Source: Polyodon spathula
Taxonomy: Eukaryota; Chordata; Actinopteri; Acipenseriformes; Polyodontidae
Assembly: GCF_017654505.1 (NCBI RefSeq)
Contig: NC_054534.1
Coordinates: 46,651,288-46,715,287, forward strand
Reading direction: 5' to 3'
DNA length: 64,000 bases
The position numbers were made by a program, and so were the translations under genes. The notes beneath the pieces are model-generated. The model was not told the origin of the DNA, made no database searches, and saw only the letters and a list, made by a program, of their open reading frames with translations. Positions within the stretch are counted from its first letter, which is position 1. Each line of letters begins with the position of its first letter. Shown in pieces: positions 38,047 to 51,200 of the stretch.

Positions 38047-39280
38047 ATCAGTAAAAATAACTAGAGTTGGCAGCAACTGTAAGGCTTCCAAGCTACCAGC
38101 TTCGAAAATAACACAGAACACTATTTTTAGTTTATTACAAGTTAGGTGTTTTGGTATTTAGACCATGCTGGGACTGGGGAAGCAGGTTTTGCATATTGCA
38201 TAGTTTAATGCGGTACAGATGTCAGTTTAAACTGATCAGGTTGGATAAGTGGCTTACTATATGTCTTACATAGTAATGATGACCTTATCTGCACTTTGTA
38301 AGGAGTTATAAGCAAGATTGGTCCATGTCGGCCATCTTGAATTGACGAAAACTCACCATTTTAATAACTTTTGATACTCTCATGTTTAGTAAGATCCCTG
38401 GAAAGTTTCAGCTCAATCAGTCCAGCAGTTCTAGAGGAGTTGCATTTTAAAGCTAAAATGTCCAAAAATGGTGTCTACGTGTCACGTCACATGATATGTG
38501 TAATTGCACATCCCCTCCTCAACATATGTGACAGCAGCAATGGTTTTTGTTGTTTTAGTATCTACTTAAATGAGTTACCAAAAATACAAACTCCAACATG
38601 GCTGCCAAACCATGTGACCTATTCGCTGCATTTTTTTTTTTCAGGATCAACTAGCCATAGTCATATATCACCATACCAAACTGTGAGCGATTTCGTGCAA
38701 AGGTTTTTGTTTTATGGGTTGTTAAATTCCTTGGCAGACAATAAGAAATAACAATAGTGATAATCCTATCATGAGAGGTCAAATGTCACAGGCAATGACT
38801 GTTTTTGATAGAACACATATGGGTTCCTGTAAGTATGTGTTCCATTGTAACTGTGGCCCTATCTGCATTCTATAAGGAGTTATTGACTACTTTTCACTTT
38901 TGACCTCTGTCATAAACGTGGCCGCCATTGACAAACTTTTTGTTTGAATAACTTTTAAAGATTGACCATTTCATAAACATGTCCAGCAAGTTTCTGAACT
39001 CCAGCATAAGCGATTTTGGAGGAAAAGAGTTTTGAAAATGACCAAAGTTTTGCAAAAATCTAACTTGGCTGCCAAACCATGTGACCTACGTGCTTCAGGG
39101 TCAACTTCCCATTGGTATCTACCAACATTCCAAACAGCGAGTCTCTGCGTGCAATAGTTTTCATTTTATGGGCTGTTAAAGATTTACCATTGCGGCGTAA
39201 GGAAAGAAAATAATAATAATATTATTAATAATAATAATATTTTGAAGAACAATAGGCTTCCAGCCATTCTGCTTGGAAGC

Positions 39281-39342
<62 letters not shown>

Positions 39343-39382
39343 CTTTTGAATAACAGGCTTCCAGCCATTCTGCTTGGAAGCC
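38047..39382. repeat. Unrecognised modular interspersed repeat, copy 2
   Basis: It starts with AGTTGGCAGCAACTGTAAGG then CTTCCAAGC and ends in a hairpin containing GCTTGGAAGCC. Two internal units (about 38270-38730 and 38860-39180) share ATCTGCA...AAGGAGTTAT, AATAACTTTT, GGCTGCCAAACCATGTGACC, a GGATCAACT/GGGTCAACTT block and TTTTATGGG.TGTTAAA. The 26-bp hairpin GGCTTCCAGCCATTCTGCTT plus GGAAGC is present twice (39255-39280 and 39356-39382), flanking a (AAT)n array at 39281-39342. Confidence 0.75.
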
Positions 39383-39924
39383 TAATGATTTTAAACTGCT
39401 GATCGAAGAAATGTCAAGCAAAAATACATTTCTCCAAATATATAAATAATAAAGTTATTACAAACTTCTAATAGCAGGAAACATTTTACAGGAAACTGTG
39501 GAACTAATATGGACTTTTTAAAGCAACATCAATTTTTAAATATGTAAAATATGTTTATATAAACCACATAGGTGTGTAAAACTTAATGGGAAATATATAT
39601 TTATGTTAAGCATTGTAATCCGCTAATGACTCTCTTGTTGTGGCAAATGTATATGTTTGATTGTCAGGGATGTATTTCACTATTAAAACAAGGTGAACAA
39701 AAACTGTGTACCACGAACAATCCTTCAGCATCCTCTATTTATGCACATGTGTGCCAATAAATAAAGCATACATCATGTCAGCTATTTTTAATTATCTGCA
39801 AAGCACTAAACTGATAAAGGTACTAATAATAATAAATAATAATAATAATAATAAATAATAATAATAAAAAAAAATACAAAAAAAACCCAACCAAAAAAAA
39901 ACACGGAAGTACAATAGTTAAAAT
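39383..39924. other. Non-coding stretch, no gene recognised
   Basis: AT-rich sequence with an interrupted (AAT)n run near 39822-39868. Confidence 0.5.
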
Positions 39925-40202
39925 TCTAGGAAAAATCTTTTCTAGCAAAAGTTTTGCTTTTGTGAATGAGAATAAAGTAACAAAGTTAGCAAAACTCAAT
40001 AAATGCTAATTCAAAAGTATTCATACCCTGACAAGGAAAATGAAATTAGTAGCTAGTTGAGGCACCTTTAGCAATAATAACCTCTTTTAAATGATTAGGA
40101 TATTTGTCAATGAGCTTTTGGCATGATTCTTTAGTGATTTTTTTTTTTTTTTTTTACCATTCAACGCAAAATTCAGAAGTAGATTTTGATGTGTGCTTTG
40201 GA

Positions 40203-41151
40203 TCGTTGTTGTGTTAGAACGTCCAGCTGCGCTTTAAACCAAATTTTGTAGCTGAGGGTTACAGGTGATTGGCCAATATCTTTTGGTATGCGATGGAATC
40301 CATTTTACCATGTATTGGAACTAAATTTCCTGTGCTATTAGAGTTAAAACAGACCCCTAGAAGGTTATTACCAGTAGGTATGGTTTTCTTTTCTTTGTAC
40401 GCCTCACCAGACCTCTCCAAATGTAACGACTACCAGCATGACCAAATAGCTCGATTTTTTGTTTCATCACTCCACAAAACCTTTGAGCAGAACTCATATC
40501 CATCATACAAATGCCATTTTGCAAACTTTAACCCTTTACGGTCCATTTATTCAGCGCCTGTCAGGCACATCAGGTCCAATTTATTTTCAAATGCGCTGTT
40601 TATTTTACACATGCTATTTTAAAAGTAATTTTATTCAAATTAAAACAGGTTTAAAAGGCACTGCATATCAACAGGACACTCAGTACTGCATCTCCAGCCA
40701 AGCCCCACCCCTTGTTCGCTGAATTTATCACATACCTCTTCATAGTCATGCATACTGATAAATCATCTCCTGATCACTCGTTTTATCACCAAACTCCTCA
40801 ATAGTGCGATTTAAAGTCATTGTTTTATTACTATAACATCTCAAAAAGCTTGGCAAATGGGGTCCGACATCTTTTTGGAAAGGGAAAAGTTTAATGTCTG
40901 ACCTGGTCCGGCGTAGGACCACAAAGGATTAAGCAGTTGTCCTTGTGACGTTTTCTTAATCCTGCGACAATTGAGACCTTCATGCAAACCGAACCCCCAT
41001 TCCCACCTGCAGCCAATTCACTTTGAATGTCTTTGGTAGTCAATCTCAGATTGTTATTAACGTTCCTCAAAATTCTTCTACTTGTTTTTGGAGAAAGAGC
41101 CGCCTTCCTTCCAGACTCAAGGAGCATTGTTACGGTAGACAATAGAAACAA
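40203..41151 (-). pseudogene. Tc1-like transposase pseudogene, interrupted
   Basis: On the minus strand the N-terminal part (40935-41151) reads SGRKAALSPKTSRRILRNVN, then LTTKDIQSELAAGG, the helix-turn-helix region of a Tc1 subfamily. After the nested MITE, scattered remnants of the catalytic domain follow in several frames down to about 40203, with frameshifts and stops. No intact catalytic motif was found. Confidence 0.75.
40532..40928. mobile_element. piggyBac-like MITE at a TTAA site
   Basis: CCCTTTACGGTCC at the left and GGACCACAAAGGA at the right are inverted counterparts, and TTAA lies directly outside both (40528-40531 and 40929-40932), the target duplication of piggyBac elements. 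A second inner block (CAGGTCC left, CCTGGTCCGGCG right) extends the symmetry. No transposase. Removing it joins the two halves of the Tc1 transposase remnant. Confidence 0.85.
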
Positions 41152-41518
41152 TAGTTGAAATTGGGATACTGAAATGCTTGGAAGTCTTCTTGTATCCTTC
41201 TCCAGCTTTATGATAGTAAATAATTTTCTGCCTAAGGTTGGTTATTGGTAATGACAGCAATCATACCATGCCTAACCCTTTTATACTCTCTATGAATGTT
41301 CACCTACAATCCAGCATTTTCTAGACTTAGCATTAGCATTTTTTGAGTTTTGCAAAAAGAATTGCTGAAGTAAGTAATTGTAGACATCTATTTATTTAAA
41401 TTTGTTCTCATCCACAAAAGCAAAACTTTTGCTACAAAAGATTTTTCTTGAAATTCTGTTTTTGAGAAATTTCTAGAAATTATACATTTCTGTTGGTATG
41501 TAAACTTTTTACAGCTGT

Positions 41519-41937
41519 GTTTCCCTTAGGTTTTGTGCCACCGGAGATGCTTTGATTTTGTTCACAAAAAAGCAGTATTGAAGATACTGCAGTTTGCGGG
41601 TTGGCCTACATTGATCTAATTGGCTTGGTACAGTAATCTACATTTTGAGATTTGCAGGTTATAACCTAATCAGATTTTATTTTAGCCGGTTAAGTTTTAT
41701 TGAAATCCAAAGATTTAACATGTAATTAAGTGAATATAACCCTCTAAACACAAATAGTCATTTCCATGCTAATGAAAACTTTGCACATGTGTAAATGTTT
41801 GAGTAAATTGATAAGTTGCAGCTTGATTTCTTTGAGATTTAAATAATAACATTAGATAAAACACACAGGAGATATAGTGTAGATAACTTTGACAACAGTA
41901 GAGAAGCTAGTAGCTTTAATCAGTATATCATGATATC
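41519..41937. other. Non-coding stretch, no gene recognised
   Basis: AT-rich; no conserved frame. It may include decayed upstream parts of the LINE remnant that follows. Confidence 0.45.
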
Positions 41938-42885
41938 ATGGGGCAGGTTCAGTATGGAAGAGGAGGCCTTGTTCTCAGTTCAGCTCAGAGGGTGCTGGTA
42001 GTCAACGAGGTGCCAAAGCAGGAGGAGAGGATGAGATGTGTAAAGGCCATTTCCCAGGCCAAGCAGGTAGAATGGATGAGATGTGAGAGTGTGGAACAAG
42101 GCAAGATCAGCTGGCAAGACATGGACAGTGGAACAGAGCAAGATCAGTTGCCTCATCAGATCAACATATGGTGTTCTCCCATCACACAGAACCGAAACCT
42201 CTGGGTAGGAGAGGATCCCTCATGTCCTTTCTGTTTATCTCCTGCAACATTAAGGCAAATTTTTACAGGATGTAGGGTGGGTCTTAGCCAATGACGGTTT
42301 ACTTGGCGCCATGACCAGGTGCTGCGATGTTTGGCCTTAGCATTGGAAGCGTAACATGACTAATAAGTTGTCACCAGTTCCAACAAAACATTACACACAA
42401 AAGGCAACAATCCTCTGCCCAGGAGAGCAACCACCAAGAAAAAGTGTTAAAATCAAGTCTCGCCCTGGACATCGAAGCTGCTAGAGACTGGAAAATACTG
42501 GCAGATGTTGGTCAACGGCTTATTTTTCCACCTGAGATTGCCACCACTAACCTTCGTTGTCTTGTGGTCTGGATCAGCATGCCTTGTTCACCTGGTAGAA
42601 TTAACAGTGCCATGAGAGGATGCTGTAGATGTGGCGTATGAGAGGAAGAAACTAGCCACTGAAGTGGAACAGCGAGGATGGAAAGTCCAGGTTTACCCAG
42701 TGGTGGTGGGTTGTCGAGGGTTTGTGGCACACTCAACAACCCGGTTTCTAAGCGACATGGATTCAGTGGCCAAGAGTTGCATCGCAGTGAAGAACTTATC
42801 TGAAGCAGCAGAGGAGCAGGAACTGGCTGTGGTTGAGACGAAAAGATTCTTGACGGGGAAAAGATGGGGATCTCAAGCACAATAG
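41938..42885 (+). pseudogene. R2-type non-LTR retrotransposon ORF, C-terminal remnant
   Basis: Three successive frames give the C-terminal part of a LINE with a restriction-like endonuclease. The first reads WVGEDPSCPFCLSPATLRQI then FTGCRVGLSQ, a CCHC-type zinc knuckle. The second reads RDWKILADVGQRLIFPPEIA then TTNLR. The third (from 42631) reads AYERKKLATEVEQRGWKVQV then VVVGCRGFVA, the conserved tail of the endonuclease fold. Frameshifts and stops (42294, 42641) disable it. The upstream RT is not recognisable, as expected for 5'-truncated copies. The R2/Hero-type clade name is from memory of the family; a LINE origin is firmer. Confidence 0.75.
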
Positions 42886-43734
42886 AAAGAAAGAAACGCT
42901 GACGTACGGGTAAGTAAGCTGGGTTGAGTTGAATGTGGGACGGAGGGGTGTGATGCTGGGACCCCAATTGATTCAATTGATTGTTCTTATCTCAAACTTA
43001 AAATATTTTCGCAAGTGTGTTTTTATCACTGTAGCAAGCGATTCTGTATTCTAGATCATTTTTAAGAAAATGCGCAACGTTCATATCAGTGTCTGTCTAC
43101 ACTCTTACGAATGTGAAAATTATTATTTCAGCTCTTTAGGAAGGAATAATACTCAGTTTTCATTTTAGGGAGCCAACTTATACCTGTACTTTTTTTTTAA
43201 TGTGTTCTTTTCAGGATGCAGCATTCTGTTAATCGCCAGTAAAGGTTTTTAATCTTGCATCCTGAAGTCTGTCCTCTCATTTCTATGTTCGTAACAACAA
43301 GGCTGTAGTAAATTTAAAACGGCACCATTCATTACTCATTCATTATTCATTATCCAGGCTTTTAACCCATGCCTTTTGACTACTGACTGGAGAGAGTCGT
43401 CATTGATCTGTTGGTTGGTTGGTCCATGTTGCAAACGTGATTTTGGTTAGGAACGATCACTTACTTGCTGCAGGGTATAATTATTTTGTGGACTACATCT
43501 TCCATCTCTCTGAATTAATAAAGAAGATATGTTTCTTGAATTTTACAGCAATTTGACAGAGATTGATGAAGCATGTGTTTCAATATATCTTGCAAAAAAG
43601 CTGTGTGGACGGAAGCGTATGCCTTTCCATGTAACTGGTAGTAATAATAATAATCCACTTGTAGGCAAAACTTTTCTGCTTAGAGCTATCCTGTTTATTT
43701 ATGTTATGCTTCCACCACTGCACTGACTGTTGAA
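42886..43734. other. Non-coding stretch, no gene recognised
   Basis: No conserved frame. The left edge may hold the 3'UTR of the LINE remnant, but no poly-A or tandem tail is clear. Confidence 0.45.
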
Positions 43735-44088
43735 AGGCGAAGATGAACACATGCTGTCCTCTGAAGCGTGTGTGCCGTCAGCCGCCTGCTTCTTGACACA
43801 CAGCATGCAGCCATGCAGCCACTCAGAGCTACAGCTGGGCAGCTTACAAGCAAGCCTGCAGGCACCCGGCCAGACTACAGGGGTCGCTGGTGCATGATGA
43901 GCCGAGGACACCCTGACCGACCTAGCCCTCACCAACCCCCCAGTTGAGCCAGTTGGGCACCTCCCCCTGAGAGCTCCCGTCCTCTGTCGACAAAGGAATA
44001 GCCTGGACTCAAACTGCCGACGTCCAGACTATAGAGCGCATCCCGCACTCCACACGGAGCGCCTTTACTGGATGCACCACTCAGGAGC
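43735..44088 (-). mobile_element. tRNA-derived SINE
   Basis: On the minus strand it begins GCTCCTGAGTGGTGCATCCA, an A-box-like tRNA head, and has a B-box-like GTTTGAGTCC about 75 nt downstream, followed by a GC-rich body with CACCAGCGACCCCTGTAGTC. The body overlaps in style with the remnant at 3600-3870. Minus-strand frames across it are not genes. Confidence 0.75.
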
Positions 44089-47000
44089 TTGTGGACTCCC
44101 ATATTTGACTTTTCAGAATAAAATGTCAATCAATAAAAGGTCAGGCAAAAAATTTACACAATTGTAAATTTTTGTGTCCGTCCTCATTGGCAGCGTTACC
44201 ATGCATGGTGTATGAACTTGCAACATTTGTGCAACATGAAATATGATCTTCAATTTTAATAATTCTGTTATTGAGACTTTAGCGCTTATGATAAGAGGGG
44301 GATGAACATCACATCATGAACTTTATTTTTCAAACTTTGTGTTATACATGTGTATCCCGTTAGCATGGAAATGGCCAAATCTTAAGCTTTGGCTTCATAG
44401 GCCTTGAAGTAGATTTTTTAAAAGTAGTAAGTAGTTTTTTCTTGATGAAAGATATGCAGTCCTTTTCTTCAGGTATTAATTTTGGTTTATTCAATATATA
44501 CAGGTTTAATTCCGGAAACAAACTCTCAAAGCAAAACAGTGCAGATCACACTTTCATATGCAAACTGCACGTTGCAAAACTCAAGTTCAAAACAAAACAT
44601 GAGAACAAAATAATACAATGCAATACTGTAGGTTTGATCCTCCAGGACTTTCTCGATCGACAAGTCTCCAGTACTAGTCATAATGAAAGAGAGGAGTGAG
44701 CTGAGCTGAGTGCACCTTAATTAAGTAGCCACTGAACTCAGCCTCACCATCCTTGCTTTTGTGGGTTCATTCACCCCGGGCAACCCCCTGTGGAGAGCCA
44801 TGCACATGTCTTAAAGAAAACTGGTTCTGGCTCACAATGCCTAAGATGGTGTTATCTTGGTGTGGCCCTTTGGTCTTTGTTCTTCATAAGATATCTCTTG
44901 GGTGCATCGGTTCCTCCAGCAATGTGCAATTGTGTTTATTCTAGCAGTTAGACGGTTGTCGTCAGTGTAATGAAATGCAATCTTGCAATCTCGCATTTAC
45001 CAGTTACTATATCTCCTCTGATAATCTCATTTTAAAACTAAGTGTAAAAACCTGCAAACACATGTATTTTATGTTGCATTCAAACTTCTTCATTCAAACG
45101 CCACTTTTAGAAATAAAGATGGGGGGGTCGTACCGCGACAGGGTCGCCCACGAGGTACCCCGAGCCGCCTTCTGTCCTCTTTGCTGGGTATGAACTCTGT
45201 ATACGCCCAAGTCTAAACTATCATGCTATGGTCATTACAATATGTGTAAGTATTCATCATGCATGGTAGTTATGTGTCTCTTCTGTTTTCAAGCTACAAA
45301 AATAATCTTAAAGTGCATGTTTCTCCAACAGGCCTAGTCTGTTTTTATTAACAGGATGTACGATTTCATATATAGTAACCCTGTCCTTGCAGTCCTTTCA
45401 AGAGAAATCAACATTAAAATAACAGTAAAAACATTTAAAGTATAATTTTGCAACATGTTAGGCAATTTCTGTAAAATAATGAGGTGCTGTAATAATGTAA
45501 ATAGTTGTATTTCATTGAAATCCCTGAAATGTCACTTTTATAGCTGTGCTTGTAAAAAGCAATTTTTTTCTTAGTCGTTTTATGTACACCTGTTTTGCAA
45601 ACACAACTACAGGAACATTTCAGGATGTTTGCATAATCCGGGTTCATAATTGGTCAGATGGATAGCTAGTTTGGGAAAGTCTGTTTTGACTAGTTAAACA
45701 TTTGTATTGAAAAATAGCAGTCTGCTTAACCTAACAAAAAATATGGTAGGTTGTTTAGGTGGAATCGGCACATTTTTACCCCTACCCAAATATGTAAATG
45801 GGCCATAAGTTGGAAGTTACAGCAAACCAACATTTTAATTCTATATCAAATTAGGGTAGTGAAAAAGGGCCACTTTTGGAAGGTCAGATATTGAAAGGTA
45901 TTCAAGGTAACTTCTTGATACTCCTGCACACACAGAACTGCTGTTGTAGTTTAATAATGTGTTAACATGTTACCTGTTGGTGACCATGGATGTTGGTGTC
46001 GCAAGGTAATTGGTTACTGATTTGTGAGTCTCCGAAGTGGGTTCCTTCATACCTCAGAACTCAAAAGTGATAGCAGATACACACCTGTGATTGATTGGTC
46101 ATAAATCTGGAAAGAAAGAGTATTGTAAAGTGTATCCTTCAACTTAAATATGGTACCCTTTATCTTTGAAATATCACACTTTGTGTACACACAAATAATT
46201 TGTAAGTTTATATACATCTAGACAGCAAATAATTGATAATATGTAAATGATCAACCAAACTATGTAAAAATGTACAGTATACAGTTTGGCAGAATGGTAT
46301 TTTTAGCCATCTCTTGACAGACTGGTGCCTATGGCAATATAGAAAGGCATTTCCAGGACAATTTGAGTCAGCTATGTTTTATTTTATTTTTTTTTAATCA
46401 CAATAACATAATCATATGCCAGCATTAAGACCATGCTAATATACTTTAAAAAATGAGAGCTAATATTTTTGGATTCTTTAAAAAAAAAAAAAAAAAAACA
46501 CTAATAGGTACTTCCATTGTACCACAAAAACCAGATATGGTGAGGTGGAGAAGATCCCAATATTTAGTACATTTGTTGTAGAATGACGCTGGTTCTGTTT
46601 AACAGGTTAAACATGTTTTAACATGAGTGGTCTAATGTTACTTTTATTGGAATGGGTAGGTACTTGGTTGTTGGCGTCATAGTCGCTGTACTCCAGGAAG
46701 AAACTCTTTTAACTCCTTACCAAACAAGGGTGGAGTTAGACATCTGGGGATTCAGGTTTGCTGGCTGGGCTGTAACATCCTACCACAGAGCAGAAGCTCT
46801 GGCTAGAGGCGGGAACTCTGTACTATAACAGTCATGTGCAGAACAGCAAGTCGGATACAGCTGGGCAGAAGGTAACAATGAATCCTTATGGCGAGAACTC
46901 AAGAAGAAACCCACATGTATGTCAACTGGCTGTTTTCTCATGATCATCACCCCCCTCCTCCCCCCACATCTTCCAGCAGAGGCTTGCAGACTGGCTTGTG

Positions 47001-48221
47001 ATCTCTTTTCTTTGGCAGTGAGCATAAAGGAGGATGCTTTAATGGCTGGGGTATACTGACGGTATTGTTGCATTAGTTAGCTGCTTGACTCCGCTGTACA
47101 GGGAGATGCAAATTAATTGGTATAGGTTGCTTTTTCTACACTGCATGGTTGGCTGACAGTTGCATGCCTGTGAGGGGCTGAGGATGCGAGAGAAGGGGTG
47201 GTGGAGCATGTTTTAATTATTTTGTCCAGCAGAGGTGTTGGCATGTTTAAATACATTTTCTTTGTCTCCCTTCCTGCTGGTTATAATGGGGGAAATCTCC
47301 CTTGTGCTTCTGTGCTCAGTTTATATGTACTCTTTAAGGACATCTGTTTTATAAGAAAAGCTTATACGATGAATATATGATATTGCAGGTTAAACATTTA
47401 TACACGTTTTAATAGTGTAAGAATGTATCTTTTTAAATGATGGCTAATACCACAAGTACCATGTGTTGTTTAAGTCTAGACTTGGTAAATTGTATATTAC
47501 TGTACCAGCCTAGCCTATTGTAAGACTGCGTAGTTAAGAAATACTAAAAGAAACAAAAATTAAATGACAAACATTTCCATTGTCTTCAAAAAGACTTCTA
47601 GTTGAAACATTTGTCATTGAATTTTATTTCTTTAGTATTTCTTAACTAAGTACTAGTGAGTGTTTTACAAGAATAGAAGAATGCATGGTTGTATAAAAAA
47701 CAAGAACACAGTCACTATTTTACAAAATAGCAAATGAAATCCATGTGGATTCTAGGTTAAACACTACAAGAAGGCTTCTGTTTTGCAGAATAAAAGCTGC
47801 TACCTACCAGACGCGATGCATCAAGCCAAATTGTGCAGCGATACAACAAAATGAGTAAACCCTGTACTTTTTATATGTTTCTTTCACACCACAGGCGACG
47901 CGAGAGCAGAACCTGGGCAGCGCTGGAGCGGCTCATAATAAATAGAATTGAATGTTATTTTTTGCAATTTGTCACGTGTCAACTAGGGCATTGAGCAATC
48001 AGATAGCAATTTGTAATAGTTGCATAGATCTGGCAGTTTTCAGCTCTGCCGCATCGCCTCTGTGTCGATTCTTATGTGCCTGGTCATGTCGCTACCGAAA
48101 AATCGTGTCTGGTGTGTGGAAACCTTTAGCCTTGTGTGTAGGAACACATCCCCACGCCCCCGGGAGGGGGGAGGGGGGGGGAGTAATAATAAAAATCTTT
48201 GCCATAGGTTTAAGACTTTTG

Positions 48222-48263
<42 letters not shown>

Positions 48264-51200
48264 GTTGGAAAAAGTTAATGTTACAATATTGTTATTTCAG
48301 TTAAAGAAACCTTTTATCTTTGTCAATAGAAACAGTGAGGTAAAACCCTCACTTTCTATGAAAGATACGTTAAAACGAGAAATGGACTCTTTCCAACAAT
48401 GTATTAAAATGTAAATAACCGAATTAATATTAATATACGGGAGGGTATACTTGCGCGACTTACTAATATTGTACAGCTTTCTTAAACTGGGTTTCCACAA
48501 CGTGTTTTTTTTTAGGTTAAATTGACAAAAAAACAGCGGCGCTGACGTTGGTTTAAACAGCGTGGTGTCCAGTCTAACTTAGCAAGAAAATACTTGTGCA
48601 TACCTGCCACAAATTCAGAGAGGGTATTCAGTGGCAGTGGTCACATCCTTACACCCTATCGTTCCAGAATGAGTCCTGAAAATGTATATTTTGGTGTTTC
48701 ACCACCAACGTTCCCTCTGAGCTTAGATACTGAGAAACTTACCGTTTTGACTGAGAGGGTAAATTATCAGTGAAAAACCTTTGGCCATGCGTTAACTCTT
48801 TTAATATATTTTATTGCATTATACAATTTTGAAACAATTTTCCAACAGAAGTATTTCAATTTTACAATTTACTTGAAATTTAAACAAGACATTTATTGTG
48901 GCTCTGCCTTTGATTTTGAAACATCCTCTGATCCTTTGCAGTGCTGTCCGTTGTTATTATAGATATAGACCACATGCTTAACTGGTGGCCTGCATAAAAT
49001 TGCTTTGTACTGCCTAAAGCACTGGCATATGCACTGCCTTCAATTGTAACCATCTCTAGGGCTACTAATTGTTCCATTCTTGGAAATTCCAAATTCAGTT
49101 TTTCAAAAATGGCCAGTCACATTTGTTCCCAATTTATATCAATGTATTAATAATTAAATATGGCATTTGAACATAAATATAACGTTGGTAGTTAATAAAT
49201 ATTACCACAATTCTTTTTTTTTTTTTTTTTTTTCAATCAGAGCTGTAATAGGTAGTAAAGCATCTGCAGACACTTCAAACCTGTCATAATGTTTACAGAC
49301 ATCACTTGGCTCATTGCTGGCATTAAAATAAGCAGGACAACCTGAGAATTATATTACAAAGTTTCAGAAAGCCAAATGTCCAGCACAGTTGTGAGAATCA
49401 TATTTACAGTCTTCCACTAACACAGTATTTCAGTCTACAAATAAAGGTGTTTTGAAAAGACCTGTTTAGCTTATTGCTCTCATTTACAATAACAATAAAA
49501 AATCTGAAACAGTTCAGTAACAGTCCAGCAATGTCATGTGAGAGTAATCCTATGGACAGTACTCCACAAATTAAGTTTAGCGTTTTACTGGCATTATAAT
49601 AATAACCAGGATAAAATATGAAACGCTGATAAAGGCATGTTGACTGACTCGTTGCTCTAAAACAGGTTCACTGCTGTGTGTTACCCGATTTTGTAATTTA
49701 AACAGCGCCCCTTTTAATGTAAATGCATAATTAATCCTCTCAATTGTTTCTTTCCTAACTCTACAGTGATATTTGCAAGATTTAAAGAGAGGCGATTCTC
49801 CAGACAGAATGTCTTTATGAAACTAACGGTGTGTAGTGTAGTGACTGCATCCTTTACACAGTAAAGTGATCAATTTCCTTTAAGGAATGTGTAGATAGAA
49901 AAATAATTTTGAGCTAATTTCTTCGTCATCAGAAAATATAATTCACTTAAACGGCCATGATTTAAAATGGCTAGTTATAGCTTCATTAAAGGCAGGTAGC
50001 GTAGAAAGAAATAAACTAATCAATAATGAAATACAGTTAGTTTAGCTTCCTTACTTATTTACCTACCTGCTCACCGAAGACTGGCCATAGGAACATAACC
50101 TGGGTGTGTCTGCTAAAATGGTATGTTCTAAAAAAAATAAAATAATGGGGAGGGGGGGGTTCCATCTTTGTGCTACTACTCGGTGAAGAAATATACCCAC
50201 GTTGAAATCCAATGCACAGACATTTCATCTAGATATTCTGTCTCCCCTAAGTAACAGAAAGTACAATACTTAAGTCACTTTATATGATATACCATTATAT
50301 TTATCATTTATTTACAAATTTTCCATTAAAATGTTTGTTATATCTAATATCTTCTTTCTTTGTTTATCCGAGTGTAGTATAAGTTTGTATGGCTGAAAAA
50401 TATGGTTTCCAGTGTAGGTATATCTTCATACAAAAGTAGTTTGTGTGTTTATTTAATTAAATGTTTCTGTTTTAATCATTTTAAGACTATTTTATAAATC
50501 TTTGCTAATCTTTCATAATAATTCACGTTTTTAAAGTTAAATTTGCAAATGTTTTATGTTGTAATTCCATACACTGAGACATTTGTTTCTTTTATGTCCA
50601 AAAGTAATTGGTGAAACAGCTATAATGACAATAGATTTATGCTAATTTATATAAATACATTTGTTGAACTCGTACTATTTGCCATTTTATTTACGGATTT
50701 AGTAACTTTGTAATGTCTGTGTTTATTTGTAATGTATTTTAACTGTTTCACAGTTCATATTTATTTTTCTCTTCCATAATAATGTGATAATTGGCTAGTC
50801 TGTTATAACTCCACAGATACTGGTGATCTTAATCACTATTACTGATGTGGAAGGACACTTTTCTCTGTCTGTATTACACTGATCAACTACCAGAATGCTT
50901 TGGGACCAAGTTATGGTGAACGATTTCCCAGTGATATGTTCCTATGGCCAGTCTTCGTGGAGCATTTGTCATGTGATTAGTTATGTCATCAGTGATGTCA
51001 TTGCTGATGTCATATTTGATGTCATACATACGCAATGTGGTGCAGTGATTAGGTTGTGGGTTTTGCTTGAGTAATCTTAACGTTACTTTAACAAAGTTTT
51101 TGCAGTGAATTTCCTTTGTTTTTTTTGTTTAAAAATAAATAAATAAATAAATACATTTTAAAAAGTAAAGGTTTCAGTTAACATTTATTATTTAAATGAC

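Larger units (their letters stand above)
39925..41518 (-). mobile_element. Tc1-like transposon carrying a nested MITE
   Basis: Left sub-terminal TAGCAAAAGTTTTGCTTTTG is mirrored on the right by CAAAAGCAAAACTTTTGCTA, and the right end finishes TTTTTACAGCTG. The extreme left end is worn. Between them the minus strand carries a broken transposase. A 397-bp piggyBac-like MITE interrupts it at 40532. A T18 run lies near 40139. Confidence 0.8.

Noticed and set aside
43699..44129. Minus-strand frames that look gene-like with Cys and Ser-rich segments
   Set aside because: They lie across a tRNA-derived SINE; the A- and B-box-like blocks explain the conservation.
46780..47073. 97-residue minus-strand frame
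   Set aside because: No family recognised and no supporting context; kept only as part of the non-coding stretch.
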